From IMG/VR virus record IMGVR_UViG_3300020084_000003, positions 62,001 to 126,000 of that record: a stretch of 64,000 nt of DNA. One strand, given 5' to 3'. This document shows positions 1 to 9,563 of the stretch, one piece after another; position 1 is the stretch's first letter, and every line of letters starts with the position of its first letter. Origin of the DNA: a virus. The translations under genes and the position numbers were made by a program. The notes under the pieces are model-generated. The model saw only the letters and a program-made list of their open reading frames with translations, did not search any database and had not been told where the DNA came from.

Positions 1-2
1 AA

Positions 3-1778
3 TCTAGTATCAAGACATTTTTGAAAAATCAATCTCAATTCAAAGATTACGACTTTGAAGGCTCAAACATGTCTGTCTTGATAGACATTTTGGCATATAA
101 CACTTTCCACAATGCGTTTTACAATAACATGGCGCTATCTGAGATGTTTCTTGATAGCGCACAGCTACGTTCTGCGATAACCTCTCATGCTAAATCTTTG
201 AACTATCTCCCAAGATCAAAAAGATCAGCAACCGGTTCTCTTAAAGTCTCAATAGAAGTCGAAGATGGCGCACCATTCGTCACAATTCCTGCTAGAACTG
301 TTTTCAATTCACCAAATTCAAATGGTAGAAGCTTCAAATTTTATACAATGGAAGCGCATACCATAACCCCTCATAACGGGATATACACTTCGGATGAGAT
401 ACCCGTTTTTGAAGGTAATATGAAAACAGAGAAATTTTTCATATCAGACGATTTGAATAAAAAGTATCCTGTCGGTGCGGTCGATGTTGACACCACATCG
501 TTGAAGGTATTCATCACAAATAACGATGGCATAGAAGAAGAATATATACTGGCAGAGAGCATTTATCAAATAACAGATAAAAGTAAGGTGTATTACTTGC
601 AATTATCAAATGATACATACGAGATTTATTTTGGCATGAATGTCTTTGGACGTGCGCCAGACGTAAACTCAGTAATGCGTATAGAATATATTGTAACAAA
701 TGGTGAAGACGCCAACGGTGTTTGTGAATTTTATTCTCAATCAAGAATAGACGGATATAAAGTTTCTCAGGTAACTCCGATCAATGTGGCGCACGGTGGA
801 TCAAATGCAGAAAGCAATGAATCTATTAAAAAGAGCGCACCTAGATCATACCAGATGCAAGACAGGGCAATCTCTGAAAGCGATTATGTTAATATATTGA
901 AAGATAAATTTCCAGAAGTCCAATCTATATCAGTCATTGGTGGTGAGCAACTAAGCCCGCCTGTATATGGAAGAGTTTTCATTTATGTTGATGCCAAAGG
1001 TATCGACGGCATTTCTAGTAACTTGAAAGATAAGATAAGAAACTTTATAACACCAAGAATGCCGGTGGGAATATCCGTTGACATAGAAAATCCAAACTTC
1101 TTCTTCCTTGAAGTTGTTTCTGAGGCTATATATGACGGCAAGGTAACAAACAAGTCAAAAGCAAATATCACCAAAGCTGTTTATGACAATATTAAATCCT
1201 ATGTGAATGAGAATGTAAGTGAATTTGGAATTACTTTTTATCATTCAAAAATGGAAAATGCTGTCAATAACTCAGACGGTGCTATTTTGTCTAACATGAC
1301 AAGCGTTCGCATATACAGTGAGCATGAGCTTCTAGTTGGGATCAGAAACGATTTCATCATTAATTTCGGAATGGAATTGACTCCGATAAGCGATTATGCT
1401 TATAGAGCATTTGCATCTGAAAATCCAAATATGACAAATCTTCCAGATTTGAATAGAAACTCAAATAGCAGACCTCCCACAGTTTCTTCTAGCCCATTTA
1501 CATATGGTGGTCTAGTTGCATATATTAGAGATAATGGTTCAGGAACATTACAAGTTGTTAGAAGCGTAGGTAATAGAGAAATAGTTATCAATAAAAATAT
1601 TGGAACAGTTGATTATAAAACCGGAAGAGTTAGAATAAATAAGCTTATAACTCAGGGATATAATGGCTCTGGCGTTAAATTTTACGCAGTTCCTAAGAGT
1701 AGAGATTTCTCAATACCTAAAAATACATTACTTTCAATAAGAAATGAGGATTTGAGAGTAACCGCAAAAACTAATTAA
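3..1778 (+). CDS. gp6: Baseplate wedge protein gp6 (5' end cut by window)
   Basis: T4 gp6 is the wedge subunit that forms the continuous ring of the baseplate. The reading frame is open to the left edge, so the first possible start in the window (TTG at 21) is not the real start. The visible N-terminal stretch, KDYDFEGSNMSVLIDILAYN followed by a segment rich in Asn/Tyr/Phe, is the hallmark of T4-like gp6. About 591 residues are visible against roughly 660 in T4, so probably only a few tens of N-terminal residues are missing. It lies 13 bp upstream of the next wedge-region gene on the same strand. The family assignment comes from recognised motif and gene order; domain boundaries are not resolved here. 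Confidence 0.93.
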   Translation, partial: SSIKTFLKNQSQFKDYDFEGSNMSVLIDILAYNTFHNAFYNNMALSEMFLDSAQLRSAITSHAKSLNYLPRSKRSATGSLKVSIEVEDGAPFVTIPARTVFNSPNSNGRSFKFYTMEAHTITPHNGIYTSDEIPVFEGNMKTEKFFISDDLNKKYPVGAVDVDTTSLKVFITNNDGIEEEYILAESIYQITDKSKVYYLQLSNDTYEIYFGMNVFGRAPDVNSVMRIEYIVTNGEDANGVCEFYSQSRIDGYKVSQVTPINVAHGGSNAESNESIKKSAPRSYQMQDRAISESDYVNILKDKFPEVQSISVIGGEQLSPPVYGRVFIYVDAKGIDGISSNLKDKIRNFITPRMPVGISVDIENPNFFFLEVVSEAIYDGKVTNKSKANITKAVYDNIKSYVNENVSEFGITFYHSKMENAVNNSDGAILSNMTSVRIYSEHELLVGIRNDFIINFGMELTPISDYAYRAFASENPNMTNLPDLNRNSNSRPPTVSSSPFTYGGLVAYIRDNGSGTLQVVRSVGNREIVINKNIGTVDYKTGRVRINKLITQGYNGSGVKFYAVPKSRDFSIPKNTLLSIRNEDLRVTAKTN

Positions 1779-1791
1779 TGGATAATGAAAT

Positions 1792-4700
1792 ATGAACAAA
1801 CATGATGTGTCTCAATATATAAGACAGCAATTCCCCACTGCTTATGAGGAAGGTGGAGAAGGTTTTATAGCATTCGTTGAAGCTTATTACGAATATTTGG
1901 ATCAGAATCATTTCAAAAATAGAACTATGATTGAAAGTATTGATCTAGACACAACACTAGATGAGTTCGTAGTTCATTTCAAAGAAACATATCTAAAGGA
2001 TTTTCCGTTTGTCGCCGCGACAGATAGAAAGTTCATGATTAAGCATATCTTGGATTTTTATAAATCAAAGGGTAGCTCATTATCTACAGAATTGCTAATT
2101 CGTATGCTATACGGAGAAGATTCATCTGTTAACCTTCCATCAAAAGATATTTTAAGAGCATCCAGTTCTGATTGGACCGAGCCTGAATATATCGAAGTAT
2201 CCAGAAGCGATAGAACTATAAGTTTCTTGGATAAAGAAGTTGTAGGTTCAAAATCAAAAGCTAAGGCTACCGTAGAGGGCATTGTTACCAAAAGGGTTAA
2301 CGGAAAATATATTGACGTTGTTTATATTGATAATGTCAAAGGAAACTTTATCAAAGACGAATTCATAACTGATGATGGTAATTTGAGAAATGCTCCTATC
2401 ATTGTTGGTTCTTTGACCGCAGTCAACATCTCAAATGGTGGTAGAAATAACAAGGTCGGTGACATATTTAATGTTATTGGCGCTAACGGTGAAAGAGGAA
2501 AGGTCCGCGTTTCTGAAATAGTCGGTGCTACCGGTAGGGTAGACTTTTCTATTGTTGACGGTGGTTTCGGTTATACCTCCAACGCTGATACTGATGTTTA
2601 TATATCAGACGCAATTCTTCAAGTTAAAAATGAAGACATGCTATTTGAAAAGTTTGATGAAGTCAGACAGCACAGCGAAACTCTTGACCTAATATCTTTT
2701 GAACAAACAGCCAATGTGATAACCATAGGTGATACTATGGTCGGAGTAACATCATCTGGTTCAGTTATAGCTAATGGCGTCGTTACTTCTATTACAGACG
2801 GCGGCGACGGGACCGGAAAAGTAAAACTTTTGGTCAAAGAAGGCACTTTCGACACTCAAAGAAGACTTACAGTTAATGGTGGAAATACCGCCAGCTTCAC
2901 CGTGGGCGACATTGTGACCGAGGAATCTTTTGCAACAATAGAAGTTTCAAGCAACACAATTCCTCTTGTGGTCGGTCAGAGATTAGAGCAATCCAGAGAA
3001 ATACAATTGCAGGCAAAGACAGGCACACTTGTTCTTACTACTGCTGTTGCTAACACATTTTCAGCCGGTGAAGTCGTCACATGCGCGGATGATTCTGGAA
3101 ATACTATAATAAGCGGTAAAGTGGTTGTAGCGTCTTCACCAACCACTTTAAAGCTAAATTCAATTGTTACATATCGCGCACCCAATACATTTGTAACAGG
3201 AAGAACAGTTTTGGGCGTGACTTCTAATGTTACAGCTACCGTAAGCAGCTACACATCAAATCCAATTCCTCCTGTATATTCTGACAAATCTTACGGAATA
3301 ATCACAAATATTGCAGGCAACCAAGTCTCTCTAGCTGGAATGTGGGGAGAATTTGATAGCTCCACAAGCGCATTTATATTTGCAAACAGCACGTCAACAT
3401 CTGTTGCCGGTGGTTGCTACATCAATACTGTAACTTATACCGAAAGAGGCGCAATAGGTAAAATAGCATCTAAGACTGCCACAACTTTGAACCTACAAGG
3501 GGTCAGAGGGGATTTCAATGTTGGAAACAAGGTAAAGTCTAAAAAATCAATAGACGTAAGAAATATAACCGCTGTGAGCGACGTTGGAGCGGCTGACGTT
3601 AGATTGAACGGAAACGTCAGTTTAACATCCGTTATTTCATTAGTTGCAAATACTTCCGCAACAGGTAAAGTAATAGGCCAAAATACATCTTCCGTTGGCG
3701 TATGGGGTAATACAAATCCGTTTATGTCCTCTGGTGATATTAGCGTTCCAAACACATCCAGAGTTATAGATGCTCTTACAACATCTGATACAAACTTGGT
3801 GACTATCCGTGTAACATCACCACACGGCTATTCTCAGAACGATTCTGTTATCATAAACATTGATTTGCAGCAAAATAGTGAAGTCAAGAAAATATACGGC
3901 CTTTATACCGTAGTTTCCATTGTAAACTCTACCACATTCAGAGTTCAAATGGATGAACAATATGGTAATATAATAAGAATGGGTAACTTCCAGTTCTTTA
4001 CTTCAACTGTTAACAAAACAGTCGTCATACCAATATATGTTGAAAGAAAAAGCGGCGAGAATTTCAACAAAGAAGTTTATGGTGTTTCAAGTGGTTCTGA
4101 TGCCAATTTTAACGTAGGATCATTGGAAGGCGAGGAAACAGTCTTCATCAATACTGACTTTGTGGGCGATGAAAACATTGTCGGCGTGGATTATCTTGAC
4201 ATTAGACTAGACGGTTCTCAATCTGGTATCGGATTCGTCGGTGCAATAAACGTGGTTGACGGTGGCACACAATACGCAAACGGGGCGCAGCTTACTTTCA
4301 CAGGCGGCGGTTACGGAAGCGGCGAACCAGAAATAGTTGCAATTGGTAGTGTAATGACAAACTCCAATGGCGCTATAATAGATGTTAATATTTCAAACAT
4401 GGGTCAGGGTTATTATTCAGCGCCAACTATAACATTGCCTGCAACCTCTGGAACACCCGCTACCTTGGTTCCATTAATGGAATTTGGATATGGTTTCCCT
4501 AAACTACCCACTGGTGGTCACGAAAACATGCTTGAAGACCTGTTTACTTCAAAAGAAATGACAATTGGTAAAATTTCTACCTTGAGCAACATCAACCCCG
4601 GTATTAACTACAACGCAAACCCATACGTATTAGTATATAATTCATATATTGCTGGTTTCCAAAGAACAGATAGAATTGTTGTTTCATCCGAAGGTGAGAC

Positions 4701-7341
4701 AATGTTCATTGTTGGAGAAATAGTATCACAACAAATACCCGGAAGCGGCGGCGCGATAATTTCACCTAAAGGTTACGTGTCATCTATCCAAGGCACAACG
4801 GTATATATTAAAAGAATGTCATTTAACACCAGCTTTGCAGCGGGAATACCGTTGGTTGGACAAACATCTTCTGCTATAAGATATGTTCAAACTGTAGAAG
4901 AATTATCCGGTGGCATGGTGTTGGGTGACAACGCTATCATAAATGCTACAACAATTGCGGCAGATGGTATTGCAACAGAGCTTGAAGTTATAGATTCTGG
5001 TTTTGGATATGAGCATATGCAAAACGTTTCAATATTCAATTCAAGTAGTCCGTTCATCATGACCGGGACCGCTGTAGTTTCACGTCACGGTAAATCAGAG
5101 GGTTCATGGAAATCTCAGGTTTCTCAGTTGGATGGAAATTCCAGAATACATGACAACAATTACTACCAAGAGTTTTCTTATGAAGTAATTGCTGGCCGTT
5201 CTATGGACACCTATAAAGACGTGTTGAAAAAGATCACACACGTCGCTGGAACCAAGATGTTTGGTAAAGTTGAAAAGAACTCATTCTTGGATACAAGAAT
5301 TAAAAATACTCAAGCAAACATTAGCAGAGGCGTGGACAACTATTCAACCGTTTCCAACAAGCTTATAACTGAGATATTCAATAACAACGAAAGAGGCGTA
5401 GTTCTCTGGCCGTCATATGAAAATTGGTTCTCAGATGTTACAGGCACCGAGAAAATAGTTAAATCAAACGAAAAAATTGTTTCATGGAGAAGCGCAAGAA
5501 AAGAAAACACAACCAAGAGGAAAAACCTGTTGGTGTGGACAAATGATTATGACATGAGCGCATGGGTCAAGTCTGGTGTTACAATGACTAAAGTCGCTGA
5601 CGGCACCGAGTTTAGATTGACAAGCACTAACGTTCAGCATTCATTGTCTTCTTCATTCAAAACAAGAGCTAATGAAAAATATACGTTCTCAGGTTTTGTC
5701 AAAGTTTCAAACCATAGCAGAATAACAGTAATGATTCGTGGTTCTATTACTAGCGGTTACATAACCTTCAACGTTTCAACTGGCGCTATTGTTGCCAGAA
5801 GTGGCGGTTATGAAGGTGCAATAGAAGTTGTTTCCAATGGTTTCTATAAAATAAGCTTGTTGGGAACAAGAGCCATTGCCAGCGAAGGAACAGCTTTTGT
5901 AGATATAATACTAAATAGCAACTCTGGCATCGGAGCAGAAACATTTAATGGTTCAACTATGCCAACCTCAGTTGTGACCATCAAAAACGTTCAGGTAGAA
6001 AATGGTCTTATTGTTTCTCCATATCAAAACGTGAGACACGGTGAAGAATGGGATGGTATCAGATATTATCAAAATAAAGGACAAGATTTCGCACCGATTT
6101 CTTCCAGAATGCCAATTTCTGGTATTAAAAACTATCTTCCAAACAGTGACAATTTTGAAACCAGTGAATGGATTTTGAATAAAATAAACTTGTCAGATGG
6201 CTCTAGAATTCTAGGAAAAGAGGGCTATTTAATCACATGTGGTCGTGATCTTCGTCCAGAAAAACATTCTTTGAAAAGATTTGTATCTACTCCATTAAGA
6301 ACTATTGGTGCAGTTGTCAGAGCTAACACAACCATGAGATATGTATCTCTTTCACTAATCGGAAGAGAAGCCGTTTTTGATCTTTACACAAAAACAATTA
6401 TCAGAAACAATTTCCAAGTCGCAGAGATAGTCGAAGAAGATAACTACATCATTATTGCGGTAAATGATTCTAATATTGAAACTGAAATCAAGCAAAACGA
6501 CAGCGTGTTTGAGTTGACCTTGATGAACGGCCCAGACAATTCAAACAAAGAATTTGTAGGAAACCGTGACGTTAGTTTTGAGATTTTGAGAGTATTCGGA
6601 TCAGTAGGCGTTATTAACGATATATTCGACGGATACACTCAAGAAAATACAAACATGTTTGATGTAAGCGATATAAACGAGAGAAGCATATTGTATGCGT
6701 CATTTGCGGATCAAAAGCAAAGATTGATATCTCCTGCATATGAAAACTTTAATGGTGATATCGTAGTTGGCGGCATAAATGGAACTTGGTTCAAGCCATA
6801 TCTGAGAAACGCTAACTCATTCAACACTGTCACACCGCTTTCATATGAAATAATTAAAGCTATGGGCGGAATTATAGGAATGGTATTGATTGACAGAAAT
6901 CTAACTGTAGAAGAGCAAAACAAGATAGTTGATTATCTAAAGTTGGGCGGTTCTAAGGGTAGATATTTTGAAGAAATTGCTCCTACTGTTTCAGGTATGT
7001 CATTGGGCGTAGCTACTAATGCGACAATATCAGCTAACACCATAACCAAAATATCTGATAGTGAAGCTATTGTTAGATTTAACGTTCCGAACGGGTTGTA
7101 TAGAATTAGTTTTGATTATCAGACTTTGGTGGATAATATTTCTTCATTTGAATTGGTAGAAGTTGTCGGTAACGGTATCATCCGATCAGTCTCAGATATA
7201 CCTAAATCTGTTGATGTTGGGACATTTGATGACTTCGTTCATATCGAGAATGGCAATTTTGGATTTTTAATTAAGTGTGCTGATAACGTAAGTTTGGTTA
7301 ACATATCAAACTTGGCTGCTTATTTCTATAATGTTGCTTAA
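1792..7341 (+). CDS. Giant baseplate wedge-region structural protein (gp7 position) with lectin-like C-terminal modules
   Basis: This 1849-aa protein sits where T4 has gp7, between gp6 and gp8. Its N-terminus (YIRQQFPTAYEEGG..FVEAYYEYLDQ) resembles the conserved start of large virion proteins found next to gp6 in cyanophage- and pelagiphage-type T4-like phages. The middle (residues about 200-1150) is Gly/Thr/Val-rich beta sequence with recurring G-D-x-V/I turns. From about residue 1243 there is a NLLVWTNDYDMSAWVKSG motif followed by a jelly-roll-like stretch, and a second weaker copy (YLPNSDNFETSEW) from about residue 1446. These are typical openings of carbohydrate-binding-like domains in phage fibre proteins. 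A further motif, LTVEEQNKIVDYLK, near residue 1705 is common in such modules. Structural role is likely; the gp7 equivalence is inferred from position only. Confidence 0.7.
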   Translation: MNKHDVSQYIRQQFPTAYEEGGEGFIAFVEAYYEYLDQNHFKNRTMIESIDLDTTLDEFVVHFKETYLKDFPFVAATDRKFMIKHILDFYKSKGSSLSTELLIRMLYGEDSSVNLPSKDILRASSSDWTEPEYIEVSRSDRTISFLDKEVVGSKSKAKATVEGIVTKRVNGKYIDVVYIDNVKGNFIKDEFITDDGNLRNAPIIVGSLTAVNISNGGRNNKVGDIFNVIGANGERGKVRVSEIVGATGRVDFSIVDGGFGYTSNADTDVYISDAILQVKNEDMLFEKFDEVRQHSETLDLISFEQTANVITIGDTMVGVTSSGSVIANGVVTSITDGGDGTGKVKLLVKEGTFDTQRRLTVNGGNTASFTVGDIVTEESFATIEVSSNTIPLVVGQRLEQSREIQLQAKTGTLVLTTAVANTFSAGEVVTCADDSGNTIISGKVVVASSPTTLKLNSIVTYRAPNTFVTGRTVLGVTSNVTATVSSYTSNPIPPVYSDKSYGIITNIAGNQVSLAGMWGEFDSSTSAFIFANSTSTSVAGGCYINTVTYTERGAIGKIASKTATTLNLQGVRGDFNVGNKVKSKKSIDVRNITAVSDVGAADVRLNGNVSLTSVISLVANTSATGKVIGQNTSSVGVWGNTNPFMSSGDISVPNTSRVIDALTTSDTNLVTIRVTSPHGYSQNDSVIINIDLQQNSEVKKIYGLYTVVSIVNSTTFRVQMDEQYGNIIRMGNFQFFTSTVNKTVVIPIYVERKSGENFNKEVYGVSSGSDANFNVGSLEGEETVFINTDFVGDENIVGVDYLDIRLDGSQSGIGFVGAINVVDGGTQYANGAQLTFTGGGYGSGEPEIVAIGSVMTNSNGAIIDVNISNMGQGYYSAPTITLPATSGTPATLVPLMEFGYGFPKLPTGGHENMLEDLFTSKEMTIGKISTLSNINPGINYNANPYVLVYNSYIAGFQRTDRIVVSSEGETMFIVGEIVSQQIPGSGGAIISPKGYVSSIQGTTVYIKRMSFNTSFAAGIPLVGQTSSAIRYVQTVEELSGGMVLGDNAIINATTIAADGIATELEVIDSGFGYEHMQNVSIFNSSSPFIMTGTAVVSRHGKSEGSWKSQVSQLDGNSRIHDNNYYQEFSYEVIAGRSMDTYKDVLKKITHVAGTKMFGKVEKNSFLDTRIKNTQANISRGVDNYSTVSNKLITEIFNNNERGVVLWPSYENWFSDVTGTEKIVKSNEKIVSWRSARKENTTKRKNLLVWTNDYDMSAWVKSGVTMTKVADGTEFRLTSTNVQHSLSSSFKTRANEKYTFSGFVKVSNHSRITVMIRGSITSGYITFNVSTGAIVARSGGYEGAIEVVSNGFYKISLLGTRAIASEGTAFVDIILNSNSGIGAETFNGSTMPTSVVTIKNVQVENGLIVSPYQNVRHGEEWDGIRYYQNKGQDFAPISSRMPISGIKNYLPNSDNFETSEWILNKINLSDGSRILGKEGYLITCGRDLRPEKHSLKRFVSTPLRTIGAVVRANTTMRYVSLSLIGREAVFDLYTKTIIRNNFQVAEIVEEDNYIIIAVNDSNIETEIKQNDSVFELTLMNGPDNSNKEFVGNRDVSFEILRVFGSVGVINDIFDGYTQENTNMFDVSDINERSILYASFADQKQRLISPAYENFNGDIVVGGINGTWFKPYLRNANSFNTVTPLSYEIIKAMGGIIGMVLIDRNLTVEEQNKIVDYLKLGGSKGRYFEEIAPTVSGMSLGVATNATISANTITKISDSEAIVRFNVPNGLYRISFDYQTLVDNISSFELVEVVGNGIIRSVSDIPKSVDVGTFDDFVHIENGNFGFLIKCADNVSLVNISNLAAYFYNVA

Positions 7342-7349
7342 AAATACTT

Positions 7350-7389
7350 GGTTGGCTTATAAATAATCTTGAACATTTAGAAGCCAACC
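7350..7389 (+). promoter_or_regulatory. T4-type late promoter next to the left arm of an inverted repeat
   Basis: A TATAAATA box lies at 7358-7365, 38 bp before the gp8 start. A perfect 9-bp inverted repeat, GGTTGGCTT (7350-7358) and AAGCCAACC (7381-7389), brackets it, so nearly the whole box is in the 22-nt loop. There is no downstream T-run, so the hairpin looks more like a 5' leader or processing element than a terminator. Confidence 0.75.
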
Positions 7390-7402
7390 TATAGGATTAT
7401 TA

Positions 7403-9553
7403 ATGACAAGTATTGTAACTAAAGATATGCACGTGCATATGGCAGAACAATTTTACGAATCTTTGACAGAAGAGGCTAACACAATATACTATGTGGTAGC
7501 CTCAAAATCAACTGAATTTGATTCCGATCTAGAACCGCCCACTCCATCAAATTCAACCTATGGCACTCTATATCAAATATATGACGAGATGATTTTTGGA
7601 AAACATGTTTCCCAAAATGATGTTTCGCATATGGTGAGATATGTTCCTTGGGAAAGCGGCGTAACATATGATATGTATGACGACAAGGACGAATTTCTTT
7701 TTGAAAAAGATTTCTTTGTGGTATCAATAGAGCCATCCGGCGATCACTCTATATTCAAGTGCATATATAATGGCAAAAAAGTTAAGGGCGATGTTGAAGT
7801 AGTCCCGAAGACGTTTGACCAACCATTGTCAACAGAAACACATGCAGGCGATAATTATTACAGAACTGCGGATGGTTATGTTTGGAAATTGATGTGCGTC
7901 ATCAATAGAAACGAGTTTGAAAAATTCGCTACCAAAGAATTCATGCCGGTTAAAGTCGATCCAGCCATAAGCGGTGCCGCAATAGACGGTGCCATCGAAC
8001 ACATTCTTGTAGAAAATTCTGGTTCTTCTTATAACGCATATGCTTTTGGTTCTATAAAACAATCAGCCGTTGCAGGTAATAACATGATATTTGCCTTGCA
8101 AACCGACGAATTAAATGATATACTTACATTTGACGTTCTGATGAGAACCGGAGCTTTTGTTAGCAACCACAACCAAACAGAAAGAAAAAAGTTCTTTTTC
8201 AGATTGAATAACAACACCTTTTGGTCTGTGGACGGCGTTCCTGTCACAGCAGAATATTACCATGTAAACAACACTATAGTTCGCGTTATCATGTCAAACT
8301 CTGTTAAGTATGATTATAACGTTGTGAGCTTGTTCCAAACAAATAACAACTTGCCAACAGGGACAGTTGTAGCAGAAGGTGAAATATCAGCTATCAGAAG
8401 AGACTTGATACCAACTCTTTCAAGTAACTCTGACTTCTATACAAACTCAAGTTTTTATATAAGAAGTGGAACAGGCGCAGGAAATCTAAGATATATTGTT
8501 GATTATATCGTTGTAGGTAATGATAGAAGAGTATTACTTGACAGGCCATTTCCAGTATTGCCAGATTCTACTTCCAGATTTGAAATTGGTCCTAGAGTAT
8601 TGATAAGAGGCGACGGGACTAGCACAGACGGAACCAGAAGTGCATCCGCTATCGCAATTATGGAAGAAAGCTCCAATACCATACATTCAATAGAAATTAT
8701 TGATCCGGGTAAGGCATACACATATGCCAACGTGGAAATACTTTCAAATACTGGCTATGTTGATTCTCAAAATAACAACATAATAGCAAACACTGCTCAA
8801 ACCAGAGTAATCATTTCACCCAAAGGTGGTCATGGTAAATCACCAATCAAAGAATTGGGTGGAAAATACATATGCGTTTCTGCTGAATTTGACAATGCTT
8901 CCAACAGCAAGATACCATCCCAAAACGACTATAGATCAGTTGCAATTTTGAAAGACCCACTATTTAATAGATTAAGCCTTACACTTGACAGCAACTCACT
9001 CTTGTTCAACGATGGAGAAACTGTTGTTCAATTTAGAGGCGGTGCTACTGGCGAAGTATATAATCGTTCTGGAAACACATTGACTTTGAAAAATATCAGA
9101 GGCTTCTTCAATAGCGGTGAAGAAATTACTACTGTAAGAGGCGTCAACGATGTTACCGCAGAGATATTAAATCTTGATAAAAATTATGATGTTGCCGATC
9201 AACGCTCTAGATTTGCTATAAATATGACTAACATGGGTTCACTAGGAACCGGCTTTTTGTTGGATGAATTTGTTAGACAACCGGATACTAATGCTGTAGG
9301 CTATGTTCATGCTATAACTGATACTAGAATAGATTTGGTTCAGGTCAGAGGAACATGGAATACATCTGATGATTCTACTGGATATATTGCAAGCATGGTT
9401 GGTGATGTTTCAGGCGCGTCCGCGAAAATAACCGCAGTTGAACCGGGAGATTTTGTTGACAATTCTGGCGAGTTTTTGTATGTTGAGCATTTTACTCCTA
9501 TACAACGAATGGAAGACCAAAAAGAGCAAATAAAAATAGTAATGGAATTTTAA
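7403..9553 (+). CDS. gp8: Baseplate wedge protein gp8-like
   Basis: A 716-aa homologue of T4 gp8, the wedge subunit that joins gp7/gp10 in the baseplate arms. The family signature VRYVPWESGVTYDMYDD is at about residues 76-92, followed by YYRTADGYVWKLMCVI near residue 152, which is a standard gp8-like segment. T4 gp8 is only 334 aa. The extra C-terminal half here is beta-rich with Gly-Glu turns and resembles the middle of the preceding 1849-aa protein, as in cyanophage versions. Start ATG follows AGGA at a good distance. Its own late promoter is upstream, and the next gene starts 10 bp downstream. Confidence 0.85.
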   Translation: MTSIVTKDMHVHMAEQFYESLTEEANTIYYVVASKSTEFDSDLEPPTPSNSTYGTLYQIYDEMIFGKHVSQNDVSHMVRYVPWESGVTYDMYDDKDEFLFEKDFFVVSIEPSGDHSIFKCIYNGKKVKGDVEVVPKTFDQPLSTETHAGDNYYRTADGYVWKLMCVINRNEFEKFATKEFMPVKVDPAISGAAIDGAIEHILVENSGSSYNAYAFGSIKQSAVAGNNMIFALQTDELNDILTFDVLMRTGAFVSNHNQTERKKFFFRLNNNTFWSVDGVPVTAEYYHVNNTIVRVIMSNSVKYDYNVVSLFQTNNNLPTGTVVAEGEISAIRRDLIPTLSSNSDFYTNSSFYIRSGTGAGNLRYIVDYIVVGNDRRVLLDRPFPVLPDSTSRFEIGPRVLIRGDGTSTDGTRSASAIAIMEESSNTIHSIEIIDPGKAYTYANVEILSNTGYVDSQNNNIIANTAQTRVIISPKGGHGKSPIKELGGKYICVSAEFDNASNSKIPSQNDYRSVAILKDPLFNRLSLTLDSNSLLFNDGETVVQFRGGATGEVYNRSGNTLTLKNIRGFFNSGEEITTVRGVNDVTAEILNLDKNYDVADQRSRFAINMTNMGSLGTGFLLDEFVRQPDTNAVGYVHAITDTRIDLVQVRGTWNTSDDSTGYIASMVGDVSGASAKITAVEPGDFVDNSGEFLYVEHFTPIQRMEDQKEQIKIVMEF

Positions 9554-9563
9554 AGGTAATAAA

